From the NCBI RefSeq assembly GCF_037392515.1, contig NC_090283.1, positions 27,358,249 through 27,422,248 on the forward strand: a stretch of DNA of 64,000 bases. Reading direction: 5' to 3'. The position numbers and the translations under genes are program-made. The notes under the pieces are model-generated. The model had not been told where the DNA came from, did not search any database, and was given only the letters and a program-made list of their open reading frames with translations. The DNA is from Haliotis asinina. Its lineage: Eukaryota; Mollusca; Gastropoda; Lepetellida; Haliotidae. This document shows positions 34,501 through 44,418 of this stretch, in pieces (position 1 is the stretch's first letter; each line of letters begins with the position of its first letter).

Positions 34501-37500
34501 GGTACAGTGAATACGGTGGGATCACAATGAACAAGGTGAGGTATAGTGCACAAGTAAGAGTGCAGTGTACAAGTAAACATGGGGAGGGTACTCTGAACAA
34601 GGTGAAGGTATAGTGAACAAGGGGAAAGGTTATTTAAATAAGGAATAAAGTGAAGGTACTGTGAACAAGGTGAGGATACTATGAACATAGTGAGGGGAAC
34701 AGTGAACAGGTTGAGGGCACAGTGAAAAGGGTGAGGGTACAGTGAACATGGTGAGGGTACATTGAACACGGTGATGGTACTGTGAATAAGGTGAGGGTAT
34801 AGTGAACGTGAGGGTGCTGTAAAGAAGGTAAGGGTAATGTGAACAAGGTGAAGATACACTGAACAAGATGAGGTACAGTGAATAAGAAGAAGGTACAGTG
34901 AAAAACGAGAGGGTACAGTGAACAAGGAGAGGGTACTCTGAACAAGATGAAAGTACAATGAACAGGTTGAAGGTGAACAAGGTGAGGATACTGTGAACAA
35001 GGGTGAGGGTTATGTGAACATGGTGAGGGTACAGTGAAGAGGGTGCGGGTACAGTGAACATGGTAATGGTGCTGTGAGGAAGGTAAGGGTATTGTGAACA
35101 AGGTGAAGATACACCGTACAAGGTGAGGGTACAGAGAACAAGATAGGGTACAGTGAACAAGGAGAAGGTGCAGTGAACAAGGAGAGGGTAATCTGAACAA
35201 GGTGAAGGTACAGTGAACAAGGTGTGGGTGAACCACGAGACTGCCTGGGCAGACGCTGTACCCACTGCACTACAGAGTCATGTCATGAATGTGGGTGGTT
35301 CCTTTAAATGATCTTAAAGTGCGTATATTTAACCTAGGATCAGTATGTTCATCATAGTACAGTTTAGAATTGTGAAACAGAATACGAAATAACTATACAC
35401 CAATTCAGTTTTGGTAATGAAACACTGAAAAGCCAGATCACCCACGTTACACACCTGGTTCATCTGCCATGTCTTTATGAACCAACAGGAGAAAACTCGA
35501 TCACTTCGTGTGTTATTTATTTATTTAAATATCAAGCAAATAATTATAATTTAATGTGGTGCAGTTAAAATTTAATTTCAAATCGGTACTGGCTATGTAG
35601 TAACTGAAAGAGGAAGGTTTTATCACTTACCTTTGGAAGGCACAAAAGAGTGGGACGTTATTCCTCTCGGCCAAATCATAATAGGTCTCTGTAGACTCTA
35701 TGTCAGGCGTTACCGGTTTCTCACAAAACACAGCCTTATCTTCAAGTCGCAAAAAAACAAAAACAAAAACAAAACAAAAACAGGCAGTAAGCAAGTAAAA
35801 TCTGTATCACAGTGTTTAAGGTAAATGTGGAAGCAAATGTCGACAAAATGCATATTTTAACTAAGGTGAATGAGTGAGTGGGTGAGTTTAGTTTTACGCC
35901 GCTTTTAGCAATATTTCAGCAGTGTCCCACCGGAGGGGAGCAGGAAACACCAGAAATGGGCTTCGCGCATTTTACCTATGGGGGGGAATCGAACCCGGGC
36001 ATTGGCGTGACAAGCAAACACTTTGACCATTTGACCATAAGGTTAATCCCCCGCCCCCGCCTATTGTGACGCCAGTTGCCACAGATCTTGACTGCTAGAG
36101 TGGTAAATGGGAGTTGCAAAAAGAAGGAATAACAATACATGTTTAAGAGATCTGTATGTTGTTTTACGGCACTAACAGCAATATTCCAGATATATGGTGG
36201 CATTTTGGTGGCTCAACCGAGTATGAGCATCGATCTGCACGTACTTAAAATATGATGACACACGTGTCAACCAAGTCACCAAGCCTGAAAACTCGACCCC
36301 GCCTCTAATGACAAGTAGGGTTCCTGAGAACCAATTCTGTACCGATCTTTACGGGTATCATGGTTCAGGAACGGAATGTATATTCTAGAGATAACATAAG
36401 TATGACGTGGGTCGGGCAGGAGACTGAATGTTGTTTAACGCCACCTATTTATGAGTACATGTGAATCTGTGTGAGCACGTGGACTCACCATTGACCAACT
36501 GCTACCCAATACAGTCAGCTCTTAGGACAGGCGTTAGTAAGTGCGTGAGTATGGCTTTACGCCTCGTCCAGGAATATCATGGCGAGGGACACCAGAAATG
36601 GGCTTCACACATTGTACCATGTGCAGAATCGAACCGGATCTTCGACGTTATGAGCGAACGTTTCACCCACTAGGCTACCCAAACGTCCCAACGACAGACA
36701 TAGAGTACTGGATGTTTCTTTTAGTCGATATACAGATATTTTATTTTGTCAACAGTTCACCAATGTCAAAATTTTTTTTTACTTCAACTTCACTTTCTGA
36801 CATCTCGGCACGACTGAACCAAACATTCAAAACATCATGTCTAATTTTTGTAACTGGGAACCTAGGCGACTTTGGACTGCCGGAAATACAGTCGCCATTA
36901 TAATCATTACCCTCGGTCACAAGTGTTTTGAGCGACATGACATCTAGTACGATCTGAAGAATAAAATTGTTTTGTGGGAATTTAGATTTACCAGGTGTAA
37001 AGTTGTGCTGAAATTACATGATGTGTTGTGAGTAAAATATCTAATTTTATTGACATTGAACGGTTAACTCACTAGCTGATAGACAAGCCTGAATCTGCTG
37101 CGCATGCTCAGTAGATGGGGATGCGATAATCACCGCTCCTACACTGGAATCAGAGCGAGGGAGTTCAACGGTTCTTCAGACAGATCGCTATGGCACACAA
37201 GAAGCATTTGAACACCCCCCCACCCCCCTCCCCAATTCCCTTCCCACTCATCTGCATCGTCAAACCGTCTCACAGTCCATCCACTCTCTCCCCCAACCCC
37301 TACCCCCACCCCAACCCCAATTTGATTTTAATAGCCCTGGGCCACCGGACTCTCCTACATCCTGTCGACGAATGAATGTAATTAGGTGTATATGGTTCCC
37401 AGTTTCTTCGTGACAGTGAGTGAGTGAGTGAGTTTAGTTTTACGCCCCTTTGCAATATCCCAGCAACATCAGGGCGATGGGCTTCATGTGGTGAATCGAA

Positions 37501-39007
37501 CCAGGGTCTTCGGCGTGACGAGCGAAAGCCTTAACCACTAGGCTACCCCAACTGCACTTTAAATAATATTAGTAAACAGTGGCATTCCCAGCTCTCTGTC
37601 GTGACCAATTCAAAACTGATTGAGTGAGTTTGGTTTTATGCTGTTCTAGCAATACCACGGCAGGGGACACCGGAAATGGGCATCACACATTGTCCCCGTG
37701 CGGAGGTAGGAATCGACGAGAAGAGCGAACACTTTAAACACCTGTCTACTCAACCACTCTCTAAATTCACGTAGACATTCTGAGTCCTGGGTATAGGTTT
37801 GTGGACATATTCTAACTCGTCTGTCCATGGGTTTAAGATAGTGCAAGAGGCCAAAGGAAACACAATAAAATAACAAACTTGCTGACTTTACCTCGGGTCT
37901 TCCAACACACGGTCGAGGCAATCAGGGGAAGTAACTCTCGACGGAAGAGAAAAGTCGTCTACGAATCTCTCTGCTTCCTTTACGTCATTTCTGACGATCC
38001 ATTTCAACGTTGCGCGTGGGGACTGCATCACGTTTTTCAGATGGACCATACCTTCAGTGGAACAACACCCGTAAAGGAACTACCAAGTAATTACTTAGTC
38101 CTGTAAACACTACTTTAAAAAGTATTCAGTTAAATTTGCTAAATCAACGTGTAATGGTTAATAGCCCTGATACAGACGTACCACGTTAATCACGTTGAAT
38201 CCCTCCAGTGAGAGTGAGTGAGTATGGTTTAACGCCGCGTTTAGCAATATTCCAGCAATATCACGTCGGGGGACACCAGAAATGGGTTTCACACATTGTC
38301 CCCATGTAGGGAATCGAACCCGGCATGACGAGCTAACCACTAGGTTACCCCGCCATCCCGGATACCCCGACCACAAACGCGGTACAGACAAACCAAGCGT
38401 CACGATCCAGCAGAACCCATGAGCAAATCAAGCCTCCTTCGTAAGCCACACAAACAAACGTCTTCAATCTCTCGTTTATGATGTTTGTTTGTTTGTTTGC
38501 TTTTTAAACCAGACATAAATATAGTCGAGTTAAGAACGCGACCTGATAATAATCAGATACACGATCTATCAAGTTTCCAGATCTCCACGGAAAAGGCTTA
38601 GTCAGCTGGACACGTATACATCGTATACTCTATGTGTTCCCTTTCAGTTTTAAACACAAGATGCTGGAACAGACTTCAAAGAAGTTAAGCTAAATAAAAG
38701 TGAAATGTTTCTCGGGCATCTGCGCGTCATTTTTTGTTTTGTGCGCAGTTTTTATTTTTTATAACAATTTTTTATTGCCATTTCGTGCTAAACTTCTCAA
38801 ACTGTATTTCTGAGAGAAGAAATATAAAAATGTGTTCCTCCCTCGTCACCTTTTTCTCTTATCATTTTTTTTAAAAAGTCCTATCGTCCTCGTAACTTTT
38901 GAAAAAACGGTGCCCGAGAAACATTTTTTTTCATGCAGTCTTATGAATCAGTTAGAATGCGTACCCATTCTTCCAAGGCCGATCACAGCAACACCCACTT
39001 TGGCCAT
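31512..39007 (-). CDS. Gfo/Idh/MocA oxidoreductase, myo-inositol 2-dehydrogenase-like, 331 aa
   Basis: Eight exons join in frame: 39007-38965, 38051-37892, 37143-37073, 35739-35631, 34052-33925, 33754-33531, 33423-33270 and 31618-31512 (stop TGA). Every junction has GT..AG and matching phase, giving 331 residues, the usual family length. The N-terminal Rossmann fold shows GLGRMG (residues 10-15) and VGAVIIASPSTEHAQQ. The hallmark CEKPV has Lys99; GGIFFDSTIHDLD supplies Asp176 and His180, the Lys and Asp-x3-His set used for catalysis in bacterial inositol dehydrogenase. NGVVSMIDNGR, GYDQRLE and GRYDEAYHLELSHFLD are typical of the C-terminal sheet domain. Known family members oxidise myo-inositol to scyllo-inosose with NAD+; the true substrate here is untested. 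A cytosolic location is expected, as no signal peptide is seen. An acceptor (TTTTTGTAG) at 39024-39026 just upstream of the ATG implies a non-coding first exon further right. Confidence 0.88.
31971..32506. mobile_element. Inverted-repeat element (MITE-like), copy A
   Basis: Starts ATTCTCTTCCCACAGAGGTT and ends with the reverse complement (AACTTCTGTGGGAAGAGAAT). Inner segments such as CATAAAATCCC, CCAATCAGAACAC and CAAGGTCGCT match copy B in the same order. No open frame of note. It lies in the last intron of the inositol dehydrogenase-like gene. Confidence 0.65.
32661..33102. mobile_element. Inverted-repeat element (MITE-like), copy B
   Basis: Ends are GCCATTCTCTTCCC and its inverse, with TTACTTGTCATATCTTCCTA mirrored near the right end, so the terminal inverted repeats are about 50 bp. 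CGAT occurs directly outside both ends and may be a 4-bp target duplication. It is in the same orientation as copy A, 155 bp away. Confidence 0.65.
34185..35228. repeat. Minisatellite, unit about 20 bp, over 1 kb
   Basis: About 50 variant units of GGTGAGGGTACAGTGAACAA fill the intron between exons 5 and 4 of the inositol dehydrogenase-like gene. Large overlapping minus-strand open frames (up to 295 residues of Pro-Cys-Ser-Leu-Tyr type repeats) come from this array and are not genes. Units vary by 10-20%, and higher-order blocks (for example 34680-34830 and 34990-35130) look alike. Confidence 0.9.
35868..36050 (-). mobile_element. SINE family I, reverse
   Basis: GTGAGTGGGTGAGTTTAGTT, TTACGCCGCTTTTAGCAATA, CACCAGAAATGGGCTTCGCG, GAATCGAACCCGGGCATTGG. 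It carries a short insertion (TCCCACCGGAGGGGAGCAGG) in the body. Confidence 0.7.
36150..36375 (-). mobile_element. SINE-like repeat, family II, reverse
   Basis: TTTTACGGCACTAACAGCAA, GTATGAGCATCGATCTGCAC, AACCAAGTCACCAAGCCTGA and CCGATCTTTACGGGT follow the family II order in reverse, with divergence. Confidence 0.55.
36536..36688 (-). mobile_element. SINE family I, reverse
   Basis: GTAAGTGCGTGAGTATGGCT, GACACCAGAAATGGGCTTCA, CAGAATCGAACCGGATCTTC, GAGCGAACGTTTCACCCACT. It is intronic in the inositol dehydrogenase-like gene. Confidence 0.7.
37413..37556 (-). mobile_element. SINE family I, reverse
   Basis: A (GTGA)n start, TTTAGTTTTACGCCCCTTTG, GTGAATCGAACCAGGGTCTT, GCCTTAACCACTAGGCTACC. Part of the body is deleted. 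Confidence 0.7.
37620..37755 (-). mobile_element. SINE family I, reverse
   Basis: TGAGTGAGTTTGGTTTTATG, GGGGACACCGGAAATGGGCA and AAGAGCGAACACTTTAAACA. The B-box region is degraded. Confidence 0.6.
38204..38364 (-). mobile_element. SINE family I, reverse
   Basis: GTGAGAGTGAGTGAGTATGG, AACGCCGCGTTTAGCAATAT, GACACCAGAAATGGGTTTCA, GGGAATCGAACCCGGCATGA. It lies in the first coding intron of the inositol dehydrogenase-like gene. Confidence 0.72.
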
Positions 39008-39697
39008 GTTGAATAATATGTATCTACAAAAACAAAACAGAAAGATACACTAAACTTAGCGTCTGAGATACGTAACGACAGTTGACGTGTGTTGGATGTG
39101 GCTGTGTGGGAAGGATTGGACGATTCCCAGGGACCTCGTCAGGCTTCCGTTCGGCCACTTACATATAGTTCTGGCTTGTACAGAGGTACCAAAACCCTTA
39201 GTATGGCACTAACAGATTATGTTTTCTTATAGTATGTTGTATACTCAGTAGAATCAATGTACATAAAGAAGTGAGATTTCATTTCATAAGAAGACAAACA
39301 AATCTGATTGATTGTTTGAAAAATGCATTTTCTCTTTGAAGATTCTATTGATAATCTCAAGGTTTTAGGATTGTGTTGTTTTCTGGGATAGATTTGAGTA
39401 TTGTATTGGATATTTGTGAATATGATTTCCATACAAAATATGTTAGTGCCATGCATGTCTTTGCAACTTCTCGAAGGCGAGTGGCAATATCGGGTTTATC
39501 CGGAAATGATGAACTAGCACGATCCACAAGAGTGGGTGTATATCGCTCACCAGCAGTATTTAGGTTGTATCTCCGCTGCCCTGGCCCCACGGACCAGGGA
39601 TGGAAACCTATCGCGACGGTTATGATGAACCGTTACCAACCGGTTTGCCAGAGTTGACCCTTCATACGTGGGGAATTACCATAGCAACCAAACGTTA

Positions 39698-39745
39698 TGC
39701 ATTCTCTCCCCATAGAGGTTACTCCTGTCATATCTTCCTACGCAG
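39698..39745. mobile_element. Solitary end of the MITE-like family
   Basis: GCATTCTCTCCCCATAGAGG, then TTACTCCTGTCATATCTTCC and TACGC match the terminal repeat of copies A and B. No partner end was found nearby. Confidence 0.5.
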
Positions 39746-40654
39746 GGGAAGAACGACCGTTATGGTAACAGTTGGACAACCAAAGAGATCGGGAGTTGTG
39801 TATCATCCTACACAGACGGCGCGGATGTTGCTCACTGTATCGATCACTGGAGTGTCTGGTCCAGGCTCGGTTGATTACAGACTGTCGATACACTGCAGAT
39901 ATACTGCGACCAGTATGGATTCATATACATCCGGGCCATTAGACACAATCTTCTTAGTTGACACGAAGGAACTCGTTTCAATACTAGGCCATGTATCAAC
40001 TGTCCGCCACATAAAAGCAAGACGTATGTTGCAGTTCAATGGTTTATTGTAAGATCTCACAAACAAAACACAATGATCCTAATGTGTACCTTCCTCTCAA
40101 TGTGTGTCTTTATCTTGACGTACACATTCACCCTATGTGTCACTTCGTCTCAACGTGTATCTTTATCTTGACGTACACATTCATCCTAATGTGTACCATA
40201 GAGGCCATTGAACGATAGGGCGGGTGGAATTTCGACAGCATTATGAACTTTATACTATCTACTTTAACAAGTAGATTTAATCTCCATACTGAGATGCGGA
40301 GTAGAAACTTAACCCAACGCCACAACATACGAGGTGCGTTCGGAGCTTCCCGTAGCGACGTATAGCATGATAGCGGAACTGTAATAAAACTCACAGTTGC
40401 ATAAATGTCAAGAATTCAGCAAATTTCTTTCTCTTTCCAACGTGTATGCAAGGGTTTGTAGAAATTAGTACGTTTGCTTCGTGAACCAATAATTATGAAA
40501 GAAAATAGAATTGTCCCAGGATAGAACACATTCACTTGTGTTCAATTGCACATTAAGCAATTTCCCTTAGGAGATGCTCCCCATTCGTCAACAATTCTAA
40601 GAGGTTCACAGTTGAACAGCTTTGACCCTTATGAAAATGAATGACGATGAAACT

Positions 40655-40660
40655 TTTATT
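40655..40660 (-). terminator. Polyadenylation signal of the PHD-pogo gene
   Basis: TGAATAAAAG on the minus strand, about 140 nt after the stop codon at 40798-40800: a compact 3' UTR. Confidence 0.5.
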
Positions 40661-40797
40661 CAGACAAAAACAAACATTCGCATTGGTACCAGAGAGAAAC
40701 TTCCTTTTCCTCAGTTTATAGACAGCTCTAACGGGACGAATATCCTGCCGTCCCTGTCAGTCATTAGTAACTGAAGCACAGGTATTTTCCTTCACGG

Positions 40798-42582
40798 CTA
40801 CACAACTCCCCTCTTTGGGGGTGCACAATGTGGACATTTAAACTCCTCCTCACTGTCCACAACCCCGACCTTGGTGCAGAACCGAAGATGTGTCCAGTGT
40901 GAGCAGGCATCACACTGGACCCACTCCACGATCACGATACTAACCTCCCCTGCCAGTCCGGGAGGTTCAAGCTTGCCACACACACAACACTTCTGGTCAT
41001 CTTCGTCAAACACCAGCAGTCCAGCCCCACTGCTGGCCTCACTGTCATACGCATAGTCTGACCCTGAACTACCTCTTCCATCCTGGTCCTGCTCCTCATC
41101 CTTCTCAACACAGCTCGTGGACGAGTCTGAGGCATACATCTGGGACGTCTTCACCCTCTTGGGCTTTGGCTCTGGTTTGCTGTAATTGTCATCACTTTGG
41201 CGTTTCTTTGATCTGTTTCTTACCAGAATCTTCCTCTTTGGTTTAGATATAATGTCCGGTGTGGAATCATCTCCATCTTCACTGGAGTCAGAATCATCAC
41301 TGGACTGGTCTTTCAGAACTCGGGATTTCACGTTTGTCTTGTCCAGCTTCAGAGGTTTATGGACGGGCCAGGGCATGGATAGAGGGTCGAGGGGGATGAC
41401 ACCAGCCTTGAGGAAAAGTGATTTTAACTCTTCCGGTAATACAATTTTCAGATATGTCTGGCATGAAATTTGACAGGTAGTGTTCTTTGAGATGTCAATA
41501 TCTTGGACTTTGTCTCGTCTAAGATAAGACTGAAGTTCTTGTGTGTAAATGTCATCGAAATCTGACAAAATCGACAACGCATTTTTCTGGACACAGCTGC
41601 AGTGAGGTGGGAGGGGGAACAGATATAGTTTCTTGTCCTGGGCCCAGTCAATTAGTCCTGGGAACAACGGGAACTTGTGACCATCGTAGAGCAGAACCAG
41701 AGAATCGTCCGTGCTGCTGTTCCGAGCCAAAGGCAAAAAGTGTTCGAAGAGATATTTCTTTAAAACATCACCATCAACCCAGTTGACTGATGAGACGCAT
41801 CCCGACGTCCCTGGTGTTGTGTCTGTTACCTTAGGAAGCTTCGTTTCCCCAGGGAATACAAAAAAGGGAGGTAACTGATCCCCTGCAGCATTCCCTGCCG
41901 CTATAACAACAACCATAGAGTTCACCACAGAAGTAGCAGATTCTGATTCCTCCTCAGAGTTCTCTCCCTTTTGCTTGTCACGAATTTCCTCACAAGCTAT
42001 GGCCACTTTGTCCATACAGAATGTGGCATGTTGCTTGTTCATAAGACCATGTTTCTTCAGGAAATGTTCCAGTTCATCGTAATACTTACTTATTGCACTT
42101 TTGGACGCACATGATGGCCGCTGGTGAGGCCTCACAGATATTACATGCGGGTGACGCTTCAAAAAGCTATAGTACCAGATCTTTCCGACTTTCACCTTCC
42201 CCTTCTTTTTTCTGCTCCCACAATGCACTGCTTGATCTGTGACAATCTGCAGGAATTCGTTCTTGCTGTAGCCATACCCGATGTTAAAGAGATGTTTGAT
42301 GTATTCCACGAGCTTCTCCTCTTGATCGACCGTCAGCATGGCTCGGCGTCCCATGGGCGTGTCCATGGCTATCTTGCCCTTCACTCGGTCGTGCAGGGTC
42401 ATATAGGGCACGTGGAACTGTTTCGACGCCTGGTACATGGACATCTTCTTCCCGACTACGGCGTTGTATGCTTCTCGTAGAGACGAGTTGGAGTATTGTA
42501 GGTACCCCTTGGACTTCGATCTGGTGGGCTTCTGTGATAAATAAAAATACATGTGTGACTTTCTTAATAAAGAAAAGTACAT
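40798..42582 (-). CDS. pogo/Tigger transposase-derived protein with C-terminal PHD finger
   Basis: A single open frame of 594 codons. In order: Psq-type helix-turn-helix (about 26-70, with SLREAYNAV and MSMYQASKQFHVPYMTLHDR); CENPB-type DNA-binding domain (about 80-150, LTVDQEEKLVEYI and KIWYYSFLKRH); DDE_1 transposase core (about 185-400); a long Ser/Asp/Lys-rich linker with basic stretches such as KPKRKILVRNRSKKRQ; and a PHD finger (531-586) with CVC, QCDAC, HWTHLRFC and KCPHC. In the core, Asp191 (CMDKV) and Asp300 (LLYDGH) remain, but in the third acidic position, usually QPLD, the sequence is QKNA (Ala335). The enzyme is therefore probably inactive and the protein likely a DNA- and chromatin-binding host factor. 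A good acceptor (TTTTTATTTATCACAG, ending at 42532) suggests the real coding sequence starts in an upstream exon and enters at Lys18 (42531). No terminal inverted repeats were recognised around it. Confidence 0.8.
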   Translation of the reverse strand: MYFSLLRKSHMYFYLSQKPTRSKSKGYLQYSNSSLREAYNAVVGKKMSMYQASKQFHVPYMTLHDRVKGKIAMDTPMGRRAMLTVDQEEKLVEYIKHLFNIGYGYSKNEFLQIVTDQAVHCGSRKKKGKVKVGKIWYYSFLKRHPHVISVRPHQRPSCASKSAISKYYDELEHFLKKHGLMNKQHATFCMDKVAIACEEIRDKQKGENSEEESESATSVVNSMVVVIAAGNAAGDQLPPFFVFPGETKLPKVTDTTPGTSGCVSSVNWVDGDVLKKYLFEHFLPLARNSSTDDSLVLLYDGHKFPLFPGLIDWAQDKKLYLFPLPPHCSCVQKNALSILSDFDDIYTQELQSYLRRDKVQDIDISKNTTCQISCQTYLKIVLPEELKSLFLKAGVIPLDPLSMPWPVHKPLKLDKTNVKSRVLKDQSSDDSDSSEDGDDSTPDIISKPKRKILVRNRSKKRQSDDNYSKPEPKPKRVKTSQMYASDSSTSCVEKDEEQDQDGRGSSGSDYAYDSEASSGAGLLVFDEDDQKCCVCGKLEPPGLAGEVSIVIVEWVQCDACSHWTHLRFCTKVGVVDSEEEFKCPHCAPPKRGVV

Positions 42583-43629
42583 AAAATGAATTTTTGCAAT
42601 AACACTACTGTGATTTTAGAGGTTTAACAAGAATGGAAGCCGGGGTAAAGGAAACTATACGATCAAATCTCAGCTGATTCTCATCTTTCTGCGAGTTCCA
42701 ATGAAAATATTTATAACAAAAATGAACTGTATTAACTCTTAGTCGGCACTGAAATAATTCCTCTAACGTGGTACTGCTTTTATAAACGTAATTTGAATTA
42801 AACCTTTTCAAAATGCAAAATATATTAGAATAATAATGGTGGTATGACAGACATTTTGTTTGAAAACCAATACATTTTACTTTTTTCTGCCTCAAAGTTA
42901 CAACGTTTCAAATATGGAAGAGGTTATATGGCTGGAAATGTATGTTGTAACTCATTCTTCAGTAGACGAATACTTTTTGCTGAAACATTATTGACAAACT
43001 GTGGAAGGAATGAGCTAGATAAATAAACGTAATCGGATTGAACAGCAGATTTTTTTTCAAATTTTCGATCAAAAATATCTTCACAGAAATATAATGTTGC
43101 AGTGCATGAGAGGGAAGGTCATCAGATAAAATATGTAAATTTGTAGTTACATATTCGTAACATAAAAATTGTCAAGAACATTTGAGAAATAATTCTTATG
43201 AATGATTTGCGTTAAAGGATTCTATAGTCTCGCTGTATCTTATTATCTGAGGAACTGTCGTGTAATTCTAAAAGCGGCGTAAAACCTTGTACTCACTCAC
43301 TTATCCGAGCTAGTAAAAGAGACAGTTTAAAAGTACTTCGGGAACATTAATAAACTGACGACGGGAAGTCCTGTCTAGCACGCCAGAATTCTACGATTGT
43401 AGGTTTGAATCCCGGTTGAACCCTGATCATGTCTCTTTGTTTGCTGTAGCAGGAAGGGTGGTAGACGAGGGGGGATCCGCACGACCTCGGTATTCCTCAC
43501 TCACCCAGTCTTTCCTTAATTTGAAAAGTTTTCGTGAAGATTTTCTGCTCACGAAACCCAAGTTTTGGGAGCGATCTCACTTCCCACTGTAATTTATCAT
43601 AAGCAAACGTGAAAGAAGATTATTAGTTT

Positions 43630-43970
43630 GTGAGTGAGTGAGTGAGTGAGTGAGTGAGTGAGTGAGTGAGTGAGTGTTGTTTTACGGCGCACACAGAAAT
43701 CTTTACACCAACATGTCATGGTAGTAAATCCGATCTATTTAGGATATAAACATACAAGACATGGAATACAACGCCATTTCTATTTTATCAAGCTAATTAA
43801 GAGTTAGTGAGTGTGGTTTCACGCTCCTTTCAGCAATATTCAAGCAATATGACGGAGATCGAGAGACACCAGAAATGGGCTTCACAAAATGTACCCATAA
43901 GCGGAACCGAACCCAGGTCTCCGACGTGACGAGCGAACACTTTAACCACCTGGCTATCCAACAGCCCCCA
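43630..43970 (-). mobile_element. (GTGA)n run and reverse SINE family I copy
   Basis: About twelve GTGA units (43630-43676) lead into TTGTTTTACGGCGCAC, the start of a truncated reverse SINE. A fuller copy lies at 43805-43970 (TTCAGCAATATTCAAGCAAT, ACCAGAAATGGGCTTCACAA, GAACCGAACCCAGGTCTCCG, GAACACTTTAACC). The GTGA run is the reverse of the family's ACTC tail, grown into a microsatellite. Confidence 0.7.
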
Positions 43971-44418
43971 GCAAGCTAAGAAATGTTACAAATATTTTAA
44001 AAAGAGAAATAAGCACCCCGCATGTTTCAATATAGTTCAAGAAGCAAATACATTTCACTGGCACTTAAAACTTGCTATACTAATATAACAGATCCTCGAA
44101 TGTTTTCACGTTCAGGGTAACGCTACTTGAGAGTGTTGACAATAGTTTGACGTTTAAAGGTCATCGTTTCAAAAGGGAAAGCCGCTGCTGTGATCACTGT
44201 TTTGACACGACTCATCCTGTTCGAATCAATATCAACAAAATAAAACTGGTGTATGTTCTACGGTGTTTTGGAGAGGACAGAATTTAGAATGCAGCAAGAA
44301 GGCCGATGTGTACGGTACGGTTAAAATATGGTCATGGGTATTGCTTCATGCAGTACATAACAAGAGGTGGTTGATACTTTACCTTTTTCTTTCTCATATT
44401 CGCAGTTTCTGCAGGAAA

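Larger units (their letters stand above)
39008..40797. other. Spacer between the inositol dehydrogenase-like and PHD-pogo genes
   Basis: It should contain the promoter and non-coding 5' exon of the inositol dehydrogenase-like gene. Recognisable pieces are one end of the MITE-like family (39698-39745), a family II SINE fragment (about 39828-39895) and a 3' UTR signal of the next gene. No protein-coding exon could be supported. Confidence 0.5.

Noticed and set aside
34113-35270. Several overlapping minus-strand open frames up to 295 codons, Ser/Pro/Leu/His/Tyr repeats
   Set aside because: Three frames are open at once because of the 20-bp minisatellite; no domain, and it lies inside the inositol dehydrogenase-like intron.
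36741-36938. Minus-strand open frame inside the inositol dehydrogenase-like gene
   Set aside because: It does not match the oxidoreductase family, and the exons on either side join in phase without it.
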